This document shows, piece by piece, positions 7,983-16,670 of a stretch of DNA of 64,000 nt. Under the pieces are notes generated by a model. That model was not told the DNA's origin and searched no databases. It worked only from the letters and a program-made list of their open reading frames with translations. The DNA is from Microbacterium sp. Bi121. GTDB lineage: Bacteria; Actinomycetota; Actinomycetes; Actinomycetales; Microbacteriaceae. The DNA lies in contig NZ_CAKKLJ010000003.1 of NCBI RefSeq assembly GCF_918698005.1, positions 352,609-416,608 of the forward strand, given 5' to 3'. A program made the position numbers and the translations under genes. Each line of letters begins with the position of its first letter. Position 1 is the first letter of the stretch.

Positions 7983-9482
7983 TCAGTGCTCGGCCCAGTC
8001 GAGGGAGCGCTGCACAGCCTTGCGCCACCCGGCGTACAGACGCGCACGGGTGTCCTGGTCCATCTGCGGCGTGAAGGTCCGATCGATGGCGACGGTGCCG
8101 TGCAGCTCCTCCTGGGATGCCCAGAACCCGACCGCGAGTCCGGCGAGGAACGCCGCACCGCGCGCCGTCGACTCCGTGACCATCGGGCGATCGACCGGCA
8201 CCCCGAGCTGGTCGGCCTGGAACTGCAGGTGGAAGTCGTTCGTCGCCGCGCCGCCGTCGACTCGCAACGCCGGCAGCGGATTCCCGGACTCTGCGGTCAT
8301 CGCGTCGATCACGTCGCGGTAGGAATAGCTCATCGACTCGAGCGCCGCGCGCACGATGTGCGCCCGCCCCGCGCCCGGGGTGAGCCCCATCATCGCCGCG
8401 CGGGCGTACTGATCCCAATAGGGCGATGCGAGACCGGTGAACGCGGGAACGAAGTACACACCGGCCGTGTCAGGCACCGAGGCCGCGATCTCTGCGGACT
8501 CCGAGAGATCGTCGATCACGCGAAGCTCGTCGCGCAGCCACTTCATCGGCACGCCGACGGCGAAGAAGACGCCCTCCAGCGCGTACTCCACCCGGTCGCC
8601 CAACCCCCAGGCCACCGTCGTGATCAGGCCGGCGTCGGACAGCACCGGCGACGTTCCGGTGTTCATCATCACCGAGCCACCCGTGCCGTATGTGGCTTTC
8701 ACGGACCCTGGTGTGAAGCACGCCTGGCCGAACAGAGCCGATTGCTGATCGCCGGCCGCCGACGCGACAGAGAGCGGTGAGTCGAAGCCAGCGGCGTTCC
8801 CCGTGGTTCCGTAGACCTCGCTCGACGGTCGCGGTTCGGGCAGGATCGCCCTCGGCACACGCAGCAGTTCGAGGATCTGGTCGTCCCAGTCGAGCGTGTG
8901 GATGTTGAAGCACATCGTGCGGGATGCGTTCGAGTAGTCGGTGACATGCGCGGCGCCGTCGGTGAGCTTCCAGATCAGCCACGAGTCGATCGTCCCCGCG
9001 AGCAGCTCACCGCGTTCTGCACGGTCGCGCGCGCCGGCGACGTTGTCGAGGATCCACGCGATCTTCGTGCCGGAGAAGTACGTGTCGATGGGAAGGCCGG
9101 TGATCTCGCGGATCCTGTCCGCGTGGCCTGCGTCACGCAACGCATCGCACGTCGCGGCGGTGCGGCGGTCCTGCCAGACGAGCGCATTGTGTATCGGTCG
9201 TCCGGTCGCGGCGTCCCACACCACGGCGGTCTCGCGCTGGTTGGTGATGCCGATCGCTGCGACCTGCGCTGCGCTGATGCCGGATTCCGACAGGACGCGA
9301 TGCGCCACACCCAGCTGAGCCTCCCAGATGACCTCGGCGTCGTGCTCGACCCAGCCGGGCTCTGGGTAGTGCTGAGCGAACTCGTCCTGTGCGATGTGCG
9401 TGATCGAGCCGTCCTTGGCGAACAGGATGGCTCGTACGCTGCCGGTGCCCGCGTCTAGGGCGAGGACGTGGGTAGTGCTCAT
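7983..9482 (-). CDS. FGGY carbohydrate kinase, glycerol kinase-like
   Basis: ATP-dependent kinase, 499 aa, of the GlpK branch of FGGY kinases. The N-terminus has DAGTGSVRAILF, whereas true GlpK usually has GTTSSR. Further on are NQRETAVVWD, VWQDRRTA, GTGGSVMMNTG and VDGGAATNDF. ATG 9482 is preferred over an in-frame GTG 12 bp upstream because AAGGAAG lies at a sensible distance. No glpF or glpD is nearby; the kinase is divergent from a dehydrogenase and inside a polyol island, so its substrate may be another polyol or ketose (for example a tetritol or glyceraldehyde-like product) rather than glycerol. Its stop is 9 bp from the rpiR stop. Confidence 0.85.
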   Translation of the reverse strand: MSTTHVLALDAGTGSVRAILFAKDGSITHIAQDEFAQHYPEPGWVEHDAEVIWEAQLGVAHRVLSESGISAAQVAAIGITNQRETAVVWDAATGRPIHNALVWQDRRTAATCDALRDAGHADRIREITGLPIDTYFSGTKIAWILDNVAGARDRAERGELLAGTIDSWLIWKLTDGAAHVTDYSNASRTMCFNIHTLDWDDQILELLRVPRAILPEPRPSSEVYGTTGNAAGFDSPLSVASAAGDQQSALFGQACFTPGSVKATYGTGGSVMMNTGTSPVLSDAGLITTVAWGLGDRVEYALEGVFFAVGVPMKWLRDELRVIDDLSESAEIAASVPDTAGVYFVPAFTGLASPYWDQYARAAMMGLTPGAGRAHIVRAALESMSYSYRDVIDAMTAESGNPLPALRVDGGAATNDFHLQFQADQLGVPVDRPMVTESTARGAAFLAGLAVGFWASQEELHGTVAIDRTFTPQMDQDTRARLYAGWRKAVQRSLDWAEH

Positions 9483-9615
9483 TTCGGGTACCACTTCCTT
9501 GTGATGATTCGATCGTCCCAGATCTCGTGAAGAGATCGTGCGGTAGAAAAAAATTCTGATGTTGAGACTAATGTAGAAATCCTTATTGGTCTACCCCGAC
9601 GTCGAGGAGACGGAC
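9483..9615. promoter_or_regulatory. AT-rich divergent control region between kinase and dehydrogenase
   Basis: The 133 bp between two divergent genes is much richer in A/T than its surroundings. It holds AGAAAAAAATTCT (an imperfect GAA...TTC dyad) near 9546-9558 and a TAGAAATCC word near 9575. These resemble, without matching, the GAAATTTC sites at 1014 and 11481. I cannot fix -35/-10 boxes with confidence. Confidence 0.4.
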
Positions 9616-10707
9616 ATGCGCGCAGCAGTGCTCTACGAACCGCACGGTCAACTTCATATCCAGGAGGTGGAGACCCCGGCCCGGCTGCTGCCCCACGAAG
9701 TGCGCGTTCGCACGGCGGCGGTGGGGCTGTGTCATTCGGATCTGCATGTGATCCACGGGCTCGTGGCTCGACCCATGCCGGTCGTGCTGGGGCACGAGGC
9801 ATCCGGCGTCGTGACGGAGGTGGGCGCTGAGGTGGAGGACGTCGAGGTCGGAGACCACGTCGTCGCCTGTTTCGTCGTGTTCTGCGGCGCGTGCCGCATG
9901 TGCACCAGCGGACGCCCTGCGATGTGTCAGCACCGCGAGGCGACAATGCGTGGCGCAGGGGAGGAGCCGAGGCTCAGCCGTGCGGGCGTTGAAGTGCATC
10001 AGTGGACGAACATCGCGGGGTTCGCCGAGGAGATGGTGCTGCATCGCAACGCCGTCACGGTGATCGACGAACGGATGCCTCTCGACCTGGCCGCCATGCT
10101 CGGCTGCGCGGTCGCGACCGGCGTCGGATCGGCGCGCAAGGTCGCTGGGGTAGCTCCCGGGGATGCGGTCGTCGTGATCGGTGCCGGCGGTGTCGGACTG
10201 AACGTGTGTCAGGGGGCGGCCCTGGCAGGGGCGCAGACCATCATCGCCGTCGACCGCAGTGCCCATCGCCTGGAGCTGGCGCAACGGCGTTTCGGGGCGA
10301 CGCATGCGATCCAGGCCTCGGAGGGTGTGGATGTCGCTGCCCGGGTCAAGGCGCTCACTGACGGGGGCGCTGACCATGTGTTCGAAGCGGTCGGAGCGCC
10401 CGGACTGGTGGGAGTGGCCCTGGACGCCACGGTGCGCGGTGGTTCGGTCTGGGCCGTCGGAGTCTTCGGTGACGAGGCGAGGATCGATTTCTCTGCGGCG
10501 CATCTTCACTCCGGCAAGGGCGTTCACGGTGTGCGCGCCGGGTCGCTCGAGCCCCAGAAGGACATCCCGCAGCTGGTCGATGAGTATCTCCGTGGGGTGC
10601 TCGAGCTCGAGGCGCTGGTGGGCGAGCGCATCCCCCTCGACCAGATCGGTGCGGGGATCGACGCGCTCGCCGCCGGGGCCGGTGCGCGCACCCTCGTCGT
10701 GTTCTGA
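9616..10707 (+). CDS. zinc-dependent alcohol dehydrogenase, AdhC/class III-like
   Basis: Medium-chain alcohol dehydrogenase, 363 aa. ATG 9616 follows a GAGGAGACGG ribosome site; an earlier in-frame start at 9586 lies before that site. Catalytic zinc ligands are in GLCHSD and GHEASG, the structural-zinc loop is CGACRMC...C, and the NAD motif is VIGAGGVGLN. It resembles class III / aryl-alcohol type enzymes more than the sorbitol type at 5956. It is divergent from the kinase and ends at a perfect bidirectional terminator. Confidence 0.85.
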   Translation: MRAAVLYEPHGQLHIQEVETPARLLPHEVRVRTAAVGLCHSDLHVIHGLVARPMPVVLGHEASGVVTEVGAEVEDVEVGDHVVACFVVFCGACRMCTSGRPAMCQHREATMRGAGEEPRLSRAGVEVHQWTNIAGFAEEMVLHRNAVTVIDERMPLDLAAMLGCAVATGVGSARKVAGVAPGDAVVVIGAGGVGLNVCQGAALAGAQTIIAVDRSAHRLELAQRRFGATHAIQASEGVDVAARVKALTDGGADHVFEAVGAPGLVGVALDATVRGGSVWAVGVFGDEARIDFSAAHLHSGKGVHGVRAGSLEPQKDIPQLVDEYLRGVLELEALVGERIPLDQIGAGIDALAAGAGARTLVVF

Positions 10708-10727
10708 CCTTCCGGGAACGCTCCGGA

Positions 10728-10767
10728 CGCCTGACGAGACGCGCCGACCGTCGCGTCTCGTCAGGCG
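10728..10767. terminator. bidirectional terminator between convergent genes
   Basis: Perfect 16-bp stem (10728-10743 with 10752-10767) and 8-nt loop, placed between the dehydrogenase stop and the convergent SDR. The right arm includes the SDR stop codon. No T-run, but the stem is long and symmetric, so it can act in both directions. Confidence 0.7.
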
Positions 10768-11459
10768 ATCGAGTAACCTCCGTCGACGTTCAGCACCGTG
10801 CCCGTGATGTACGAGGCGTCCTCGGACAGCAGAAAACGCACGGCGCGCGCGACGTCATCCGCTTCGCCCCACCGCCCCAGCGGAATACGGGCGTCGATCG
10901 CGGCCTTGCGTGCATCGTCCTGTTGGGCTCGCGTGGACATCGGCGTTGAGATCCATCCGGGCGCGACGGCATTCGCCCGGATGCCGTCGGCGGCGTACGC
11001 GATCGCCTGCGACCGGGTCAGCGCGACGATCGCGCCCTTCGACGCCGCATAGGCGGGGGCGTTCGGCGTGCCGAAGTAGCTCCACATCGAGGCGAAATTG
11101 ACGATCGATCCCTGCTCCATCGCAAGCCGCGGGCGCAGGACCTCGGCGACGGCGAGTGCCGCAGTCACGTTGACGTCCAGCACGGTGGAGAACGTCTCCG
11201 GCTCCCATTCGGCCCTGTCTCGCAGCACCGCGGCGCACGTCACGAGTGCGTGGACGGCGGTGGTGCCCGCTGTGGCTGCGGTGAGGGCGGCGACGTCTGT
11301 GATGTCCGCCTGCGCGAAGCGGACTCCGGACGGGAGCTCCTCATCCCTGGCGAGGCCGACAGCGAGGACGTCCCAGCCGGCATCGGCCAGCAGCTTTCCG
11401 ATCGCCTTCCCGATCCCGGTTCCTCCGCCTGTGATCACGGCGAGCTTGTTCAAGGTCAT
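10761..11459 (-). CDS. SDR family oxidoreductase
   Basis: Short-chain dehydrogenase, 232 aa, slightly short but complete. Motifs: TGGGTGIG at the N-terminus, VNFASMWS and YAASKG for the catalytic Ser/Tyr/Lys, and a typical C-terminal TGTVLNVDGGYSI. It is divergent from the transketolase operon and shares its control region (11460-11535). It resembles 3-oxoacyl reductase/polyol dehydrogenase SDRs; in this context a polyol or ketose substrate is likely, but not proven. Confidence 0.88.
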   Translation of the reverse strand: MTLNKLAVITGGGTGIGKAIGKLLADAGWDVLAVGLARDEELPSGVRFAQADITDVAALTAATAGTTAVHALVTCAAVLRDRAEWEPETFSTVLDVNVTAALAVAEVLRPRLAMEQGSIVNFASMWSYFGTPNAPAYAASKGAIVALTRSQAIAYAADGIRANAVAPGWISTPMSTRAQQDDARKAAIDARIPLGRWGEADDVARAVRFLLSEDASYITGTVLNVDGGYSIA

Positions 11460-11480
11460 GGCGTCTCCATACGTCTAGTC

Positions 11481-11529
11481 GAAATTTCTTCGAATGTTAT
11501 TTGACAGTAGAGAAAACTTCAATCAGGAT
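11481..11529 (+). promoter_or_regulatory. transketolase operon promoter with inverted copy of the importer operator
   Basis: GAAATTTCTTCGA (11481-11493) is the exact reverse complement of the 13-mer at 1009-1021. It lies 7 bp upstream of TTGACA (11501-11506), which is 17 bp from CAGGAT (11524-11529). The ATG follows 6 nt after CAGGAT, so the message could be leaderless, although AGGATGAAGG could also serve as a ribosome site. The shared site links this operon and the importer to one regulator. Confidence 0.55.
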
Positions 11530-11535
11530 GAAGGC

Positions 11536-12393
11536 ATGACAACGACGAGGCCCTTGACCGCGGCCCCCGATGCCGACCTTCTGGCCGACCGAGCCGCCTT
11601 CGTCCGTACCGAGACGATCCGGCTTATCGAGATCGCCGGCACGGGTCACTACAGCAGCGTCTTCTCCTGCGCGGAGATCTTCGCAGCGCTGTACTACACG
11701 GTGATGCGGACGGACCCGACCCAGCCCGATTGGCAGGAGCGCGACCGCTTCCTCATGGGCAAGGGCCACGCCGCCGTAGGCCTCTTCCCGATTCTCGCGG
11801 ACCTCGGATACTTCTCGAAGGACCTGCTGGACGGGTACACGCGCCTGGGCAGTCCGCTCGGGGACCATCCGGATATGACCAAGGTTCCGGGAATCGACTT
11901 CAGCTCTGGTTCGATCGGGCACGCGCTCTCGAACGGACTCGGAATGGTGCTCGGCGGACGGTTCCATGATCGTGAGTTCTTCACCTATGTCCTGCTCGGC
12001 GACGGTGAGATGCAGGAGGGCCAGGTGTGGGAGGCGGCGATGTCTGCGGCTCATCACCAAGCCGGTCGCCTGGTCGCCATCGTCGATCGCAACGGCTACC
12101 AGCTGGATGGGCAGGTCGATGAGGTGATCGGCATCGAGCCCCTTGCGGACAAGTGGCGGGCGTTCGGGTGGGAGGTGCACGGAGTCGACGGTCATGATGC
12201 CGTGGCCGTCGCGGACGTGCTGCTCGGACTGCGCGATCGCCCGGCCGATGCCCCTCCCGTATGCGTCATCGCGCAGACGAGCAAGGGCAAGGGGGTCTCA
12301 TACATGGAGACCGAGCCCGGCTGGCATCTCGGCTACCTGGCACCGGACGATGCTCAGAAGGCCATCGACGAGATCAGAGGAGCATCCGCATGA
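11536..12393 (+). CDS. transketolase, N-terminal (ThDP-binding) subunit
   Basis: First half of a split transketolase, 285 aa. It carries the thiamine-diphosphate motif beginning GDGEMQEGQVWEAA and ending in the N of DRNGYQ, plus KGHAAVG and a GSIGHALSNGLGM stretch typical of the family. ATG 11536 is preferred over an AT-rich upstream extension from 11494. The second half follows with an ATGA overlap, so both are made together. The split form is common in secondary-metabolism and sugar-catabolism clusters of actinobacteria. Expected reaction: transfer of a two-carbon ketol unit from a ketose or ketose phosphate. Confidence 0.92.
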   Translation: MTTTRPLTAAPDADLLADRAAFVRTETIRLIEIAGTGHYSSVFSCAEIFAALYYTVMRTDPTQPDWQERDRFLMGKGHAAVGLFPILADLGYFSKDLLDGYTRLGSPLGDHPDMTKVPGIDFSSGSIGHALSNGLGMVLGGRFHDREFFTYVLLGDGEMQEGQVWEAAMSAAHHQAGRLVAIVDRNGYQLDGQVDEVIGIEPLADKWRAFGWEVHGVDGHDAVAVADVLLGLRDRPADAPPVCVIAQTSKGKGVSYMETEPGWHLGYLAPDDAQKAIDEIRGASA

Positions 12394-13364
12394 CCGGGCC
12401 GGACAACCCCGCATCCTGGCAGTACCGTGCGCTGAACGAGCTCAACCCCGGACTCGACTACCTCTCCGATGGGCTGTGCGACCTCGTCGACGACGGACAC
12501 CCGGTGGTCGCGGGCACCGCCGACCTGCAATACTCCAACGGCCTGGTCGCCTTCGCGCAGCGCCACGCGGATCGTTTCCTGCAGTTCGGCATCTCGGAGC
12601 AGAACATGGTCTCGGCCGCAGCCGGCCTCGCGACCGCCGGAACCATGCCCTTCGTCGCCACGTTCGCCTCATTCCTCGCGTTGCTGTGCTGCGAGCAGAT
12701 CCGGATGGATGTCGCGTACACGAAGCTGCCGGTGCGCTTGATCGGTCATCACACCGGCATCTCCTTGGGCTTCTACGGCACCAGCCACCACGCCACCGAA
12801 GACATATCGGTCATGCGGGCGCTCGCCGGGCTCACCGTGGTGTCGCCGGCCGATGGCCCGCAGCTGCGCGCTGCGATCCGAGCGAGTGCTGACTGGCCGG
12901 AGCCGATCTACTTCCGCATCGGCCGCGGTCGCGATCCTCAGGTCTATGCGGATGACGTCTCCTTCGAGTTCGGTCGGGCCATCGTGCACGCCGATGGGGA
13001 CGACCTGACGATCATCGCGTGCGGAAGCCAGGTGCATCCGGCGCTCGAGGCCGCAGAGGCACTGCGCGCTGACGGACTCTCCGTCGGCGTGATCGACATG
13101 GCGACGATCAAGCCGCTCGACGTCGATGCCGTTCGTCGCGCGTCGAAGAGTCGCATCGTGCTGACCGTGGAGGAGCACAACATCCTCGGAGGACTCGGCG
13201 CCGCCGTTGCGGAGGTCATGGCGGAGGGACCCACCGGCGCGCGACTGGTGCGTCACGGCATCCATGACGAGTACAGCCTGATCGCCCCGCCGACGCATCT
13301 CTACGCGCACTACGGCCTGAATGCTCCGGGCATCGAGCGAATCGCGCGCGAGGCCGTGGCATGA
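12390..13364 (+). CDS. transketolase, C-terminal subunit
   Basis: Second half of the split transketolase, 324 aa: pyrimidine-binding domain (about 1-170), with the catalytic glutamate in the SEQNMVSAAAGLA region, and the transketolase C-terminal domain (about 190-310, with IDMATIKPLD). ATG 12390 overlaps the previous stop as ATGA. Its own stop overlaps the next start the same way (13361-13364). The three-gene translational chain shows that the HAD protein belongs to the same functional unit. Confidence 0.92.
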   Translation: MTGPDNPASWQYRALNELNPGLDYLSDGLCDLVDDGHPVVAGTADLQYSNGLVAFAQRHADRFLQFGISEQNMVSAAAGLATAGTMPFVATFASFLALLCCEQIRMDVAYTKLPVRLIGHHTGISLGFYGTSHHATEDISVMRALAGLTVVSPADGPQLRAAIRASADWPEPIYFRIGRGRDPQVYADDVSFEFGRAIVHADGDDLTIIACGSQVHPALEAAEALRADGLSVGVIDMATIKPLDVDAVRRASKSRIVLTVEEHNILGGLGAAVAEVMAEGPTGARLVRHGIHDEYSLIAPPTHLYAHYGLNAPGIERIAREAVA

Positions 13365-13888
13365 CCGTCGCGATCCCCGGCAACTGGCATCCACGACTCG
13401 CCGTGCCCGCCCGCGGAGCGGTCGTTCTGCTGGATCTCGACGGCGTGATCGCCGATGCCGGGCATCGGCAGAGGTTCCTGCATCAGGACGAACCGGACTG
13501 GGACGGCTTCTACGCGGGCGTCGCCGACGACGGCGTGCTCGAAGCAGGGCGCGCACTCGCCGCCTCGATCGCATCGGAGGTGCCGGTCGTCGTGCTCACC
13601 GGCAGGATCGACGAGGTCGCAGACGTGACTCAGCGATGGCTGGACGAGCATGGCATCCGCTGGGACATGCTGATCTGCCGCCCGGCGCACGAAGACGACG
13701 ACTCGCGGCACGCGGTGGACTACAAGCGGGACGAGATCGCACAACTGCGAGCCTTCGGCTATGAGCTGCGTCTTGCCGCGGACGACAACCGCAAGATCGT
13801 CGCGATGTTCGAGGAGGCCGGGATACCGGCGCTCTACGTACCCAGCGGCTACTACGAGAACTCCAACCGTTACGACGGCGGTGTGTGA
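13361..13888 (+). CDS. HAD-superfamily phosphatase
   Basis: Small HAD hydrolase, 175 aa. Motif I is LLDLDGVIAD (Asp25 nucleophile, Asp27), motif II is VVLTGR and a motif-IV-like ADDN lies near the C-terminus. The short form without a large cap resembles the polynucleotide-kinase 3'-phosphatase-like HAD group, yet here it is co-translated with transketolase. That suggests dephosphorylation of a small sugar phosphate made or used by the transketolase, or damage control; this is inferred. The stop is followed by a 38-bp gap. Confidence 0.75.
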   Translation: MTVAIPGNWHPRLAVPARGAVVLLDLDGVIADAGHRQRFLHQDEPDWDGFYAGVADDGVLEAGRALAASIASEVPVVVLTGRIDEVADVTQRWLDEHGIRWDMLICRPAHEDDDSRHAVDYKRDEIAQLRAFGYELRLAADDNRKIVAMFEEAGIPALYVPSGYYENSNRYDGGV

Positions 13889-13926
13889 TCGTGCCGTGCA
13901 CGGACTGAGTTGAGAAGAGACAGATC

Positions 13927-14769
13927 ATGACGACCCTGCCGATCGACCCGCGTTTCCCCATTCCCGCAGGCGCGGAAGGCGAGGTGGTGCTGTGGTGGCT
14001 CGGCCAGGCCGGGTTCGCTGTGCGCCACGAGGACACGCTGCTCATGATCGACCCGTATCTCAGCGATGTGCTCGCCGACAAGTACCGCGGACGCATCTTC
14101 CCGCACGAGCGCATGCAGCCTCCGCCGGTGAACCCGTCTGACGTCGAGGGACTGGATGCGGTGCTGTGCACGCACGGTCATACCGACCACATGGATCTGG
14201 GCAGCATCCCGTATCTTCAGACATCGTCGGACCCGCTGTTCGTCGTTCCCCGTTCCGAAGCGGTCAAGGCCGTCAGCCGGGGCATCCCGGCGTCGCGATT
14301 GCTCGGAGTCGACGACGGCGAGACGTTCTCGACTCGCGGGTACCGCATCACAGCGCTGCCTGCGGCGCACGAGGAGCTGACCGAGGACGAGCATGGGCAG
14401 AACCTCTTCCTCGGCTACGTGATCGAGATCGGCGGTGTGCGGATCTACCATTCGGGCGACTGCGCGCCCTACCCGGGGCAGTGGGAGACGGTCGCAGCGT
14501 TGAACGTCGATCTGGCGCTGCTGCCCGTGAACGGGCGCGATGCGCATCGCAAGACCCATGGAGTCCCGGGAAACCTCACGCTCGATGAGTCGCTCGCGCT
14601 GGTGCGCGGCGCCGGTATCCCGGGACTGGTGTGTCACCACTGGGGAATGTTCGCGTTCAACACCGCCGATCCCGAGCAGTTGCGCGCGGAGCTCGCAGGA
14701 GTGGATGACATCCGCTGGCACGTTCCTGTTCTGGGCGCGGCATTCACAGTCAAGGAGCTCATCGGATGA
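13927..14769 (+). CDS. MBL-fold metal-dependent hydrolase, UlaG-like (lactonase)
   Basis: Metallo-beta-lactamase-fold enzyme, 280 aa, of the UlaG-type group; UlaG itself opens L-ascorbate-6-phosphate lactone. The metal motif THGHTDHMD places His83, His85, Asp87 and His88; further ligands are in YHSGDC and CHHWGMF. The GQAGF start and MIDPYLSD are typical of the group. Its gene overlaps the next (AroE-like) start as ATGA, so the two products are likely to act in sequence. A lactonase role on a phosphorylated or free sugar lactone is plausible (family knowledge plus context). Confidence 0.8.
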   Translation: MTTLPIDPRFPIPAGAEGEVVLWWLGQAGFAVRHEDTLLMIDPYLSDVLADKYRGRIFPHERMQPPPVNPSDVEGLDAVLCTHGHTDHMDLGSIPYLQTSSDPLFVVPRSEAVKAVSRGIPASRLLGVDDGETFSTRGYRITALPAAHEELTEDEHGQNLFLGYVIEIGGVRIYHSGDCAPYPGQWETVAALNVDLALLPVNGRDAHRKTHGVPGNLTLDESLALVRGAGIPGLVCHHWGMFAFNTADPEQLRAELAGVDDIRWHVPVLGAAFTVKELIG

Positions 14770-15683
14770 CCACGACATTCGCGTTCTTCGGCGTGACGAC
14801 CCAGTCGTCGGCGATTCGCAGGATCTTTCCCCGCTGGATGGCGGAGCTGGGCATCGACTCGACGCTCGTCGGAATCGACTTCCCCGTCGACGCTCCCGCT
14901 GCCGACTATCGCGGCGCGGTGGAGCGGATCAAGGCCGACCCACGGGCCGTCGGCGGACTCATCACGACGCACAAGCTCAATGTCCTGGCTGCTGCCGAAG
15001 ACCTGTTCGATGGGCTCGACGAGTCGGCGGCGCTCTTGAAGGAGACGAGCTGCATCCACAAGGACGGCACCCGCCTGCTGGGCGCGGCACTCGATGACCG
15101 GACCAGCCTGATGGGCCTCGATGCGCTGGTCGGCGCCGATTTCTGGAACGGTCAGCGGGAGCTGGTGATCCTCGGCGCCGGCGGTGCTTCGATCGCTCTC
15201 ACGCTCGGACTGCACAGGGCTGCGCAGGCAGGGCGCCCGATGCCGGCCCGTGTCGTCGTCACCGCACGGTCGCACCCACGCCTGCAGGAGATGCGCGAAC
15301 TGCACGACAGGATCGGCTTCACCGTTCCGACCGACTACGTCGTCGCCGGTACCGCCGAACACGCTGATCGCGTCATCGGCGAGGCCGCACCCGGGTCGGT
15401 GATCGTCAATGCCACGGGGATGGGCAAAGACCGTCCCGGTTCGCCGGCGTCGGCGCATGCGCCGTATCCCCCGGACGCGGTGGTCTGGGATATGAACTAC
15501 CGCGGCGAGCTCGCCTTCCTCGCCGACGCGCGGGCCCAAGGACGGAGCGATCTGCGTGTCGTCGACGGATGGGACTATTTCGTCTACTCGTGGACCAAGG
15601 CCGTCGCGGTGGTCTACGGCGTCGACATCCCCGCGTCGGGGCCGGTGTTCGAGAGGCTGTCCGAGCTCGCACGGACAGCCTGA
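14766..15683 (+). CDS. shikimate dehydrogenase-like protein (AroE fold), paralogue 1
   Basis: 305 aa with the AroE fold. The catalytic-domain Lys70 is in TTHKLN (the VTxPHK position of AroE) and Asp110/Asp111 lie near the AroE NTD position. The NADP domain has LVILGAGGASIALTLG and ends VNATGMGKDRPGSP. The AroE shikimate-binding SxS loop is replaced by GVTTQSSAIRRIFP, so I do not think it makes shikimate. A clear paralogue is encoded at 16670-17605. It probably acts as an NAD(P)-dependent dehydrogenase on a cyclic or sugar-acid substrate produced in this island. Confidence 0.72.
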   Translation: MTTTFAFFGVTTQSSAIRRIFPRWMAELGIDSTLVGIDFPVDAPAADYRGAVERIKADPRAVGGLITTHKLNVLAAAEDLFDGLDESAALLKETSCIHKDGTRLLGAALDDRTSLMGLDALVGADFWNGQRELVILGAGGASIALTLGLHRAAQAGRPMPARVVVTARSHPRLQEMRELHDRIGFTVPTDYVVAGTAEHADRVIGEAAPGSVIVNATGMGKDRPGSPASAHAPYPPDAVVWDMNYRGELAFLADARAQGRSDLRVVDGWDYFVYSWTKAVAVVYGVDIPASGPVFERLSELARTA

Positions 15684-15707
15684 CGCTCGCGGTCTCGGCG
15701 CGTCCCC

Positions 15708-16670
15708 TCAGCGCGACAGGTCGAGCAGCCGGGCTGGGTTCGCGACCAGCATCCGCTCCACGGCATCCGCGCCGATCGCCGATCGCAGACGCGGCAGGTA
15801 GCGATCACCGAGGTAGGCGAGTCCCGGCATCCCGCCGTAGGAGAGGTATCGCGTGCTGCGGGCGACATCGCCGCCGAGCAGGATGCGATCTGCTCCGATG
15901 CGGTCGACGACCTGTTCCGTCAGCGCGAGCAGCTCGGCATCGGACCGCGTGCGCGGGCGCGCGAAGCCGTCGTAGCCGAGGTGCGCACCGCGTTCGATGA
16001 GCGAGATGTGCAGCGCCGGGTCGGGGTCGCGGTCGGCGTGGGCGAGGACGACCCGAACGGATGCCACTCCCTCAGCCGCCAGCACGTCCAGAACCTCGTG
16101 GGCAGCCGTGCAGAACTCCAGGTGCACCATGACCGGGGCGTTCGTCGCGCGGTGTGCGGCGCCCACGGCCTCGAGCGTGGTGCGCTCGAACGGGCTGATG
16201 CGCCAGTAGTCGATGCCGGCCTTGAGCATGCCGGCGCGCACCGGCTTCCGATCCGACGTTCGCGCGGTCGGTACGTCGGGGGCCTCGAAGACCACGGCAT
16301 CGTCGGCCGGCATCCCCTTCGTGACGTCGGCGATGAAGAGCTCGGCGAGCTGCGCCGCTCTCCAGACCTGCATCGGATGATCGTCGCCGTAGTGCGCCTC
16401 GCGGTGCCGGCCGGTCGTCGCGACCACATGGAGGCCCGTTTCCGCGCTGATGCGAGCCACGGCCTCCGGATCACGGCCGAGGCCGAACGGCGTGGCATCC
16501 ACCATCGCGGCGAAGCCGCTCGCCTTCAGCAGAGCGGCCTCCGCGCTCGACGCATCCTCGTCATCGAGTTCGTCGCCCGGCAGAAGCGGAGTCACCTGGA
16601 AGAGATGCTCGTGATAGTTCGTCGGCCCGAGCTCCGCGGCATCGAGGTCGCCGAGGACTGTGCGGATCAT
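15708..16670 (-). CDS. phosphotriesterase-family metal hydrolase (possible phospho-lactonase)
   Basis: Amidohydrolase-superfamily protein, 320 aa, of the phosphotriesterase-related group. The binuclear metal set is complete: His20/His22 (NYHEHL), bridging Lys150 (AGMLKAG), His183 (VMVHLE), His211 (VVLAHAD) and Asp268 (LLGGDVA). Characterised members near sugar genes hydrolyse phosphorylated aldono-lactones, so lactone opening is the best guess. Its ATG overlaps the stop of the AroE-like gene by one base (TGATG). It ends 24 bp from the convergent AroE-like paralogue with no clear terminator between. Confidence 0.75.
   Translation of the reverse strand: MIRTVLGDLDAAELGPTNYHEHLFQVTPLLPGDELDDEDASSAEAALLKASGFAAMVDATPFGLGRDPEAVARISAETGLHVVATTGRHREAHYGDDHPMQVWRAAQLAELFIADVTKGMPADDAVVFEAPDVPTARTSDRKPVRAGMLKAGIDYWRISPFERTTLEAVGAAHRATNAPVMVHLEFCTAAHEVLDVLAAEGVASVRVVLAHADRDPDPALHISLIERGAHLGYDGFARPRTRSDAELLALTEQVVDRIGADRILLGGDVARSTRYLSYGGMPGLAYLGDRYLPRLRSAIGADAVERMLVANPARLLDLSR

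Noticed and set aside
7983..9482. Calling the kinase glpK without reserve
   Set aside because: Phosphate-loop difference and the absence of glpF/glpD leave the substrate open.
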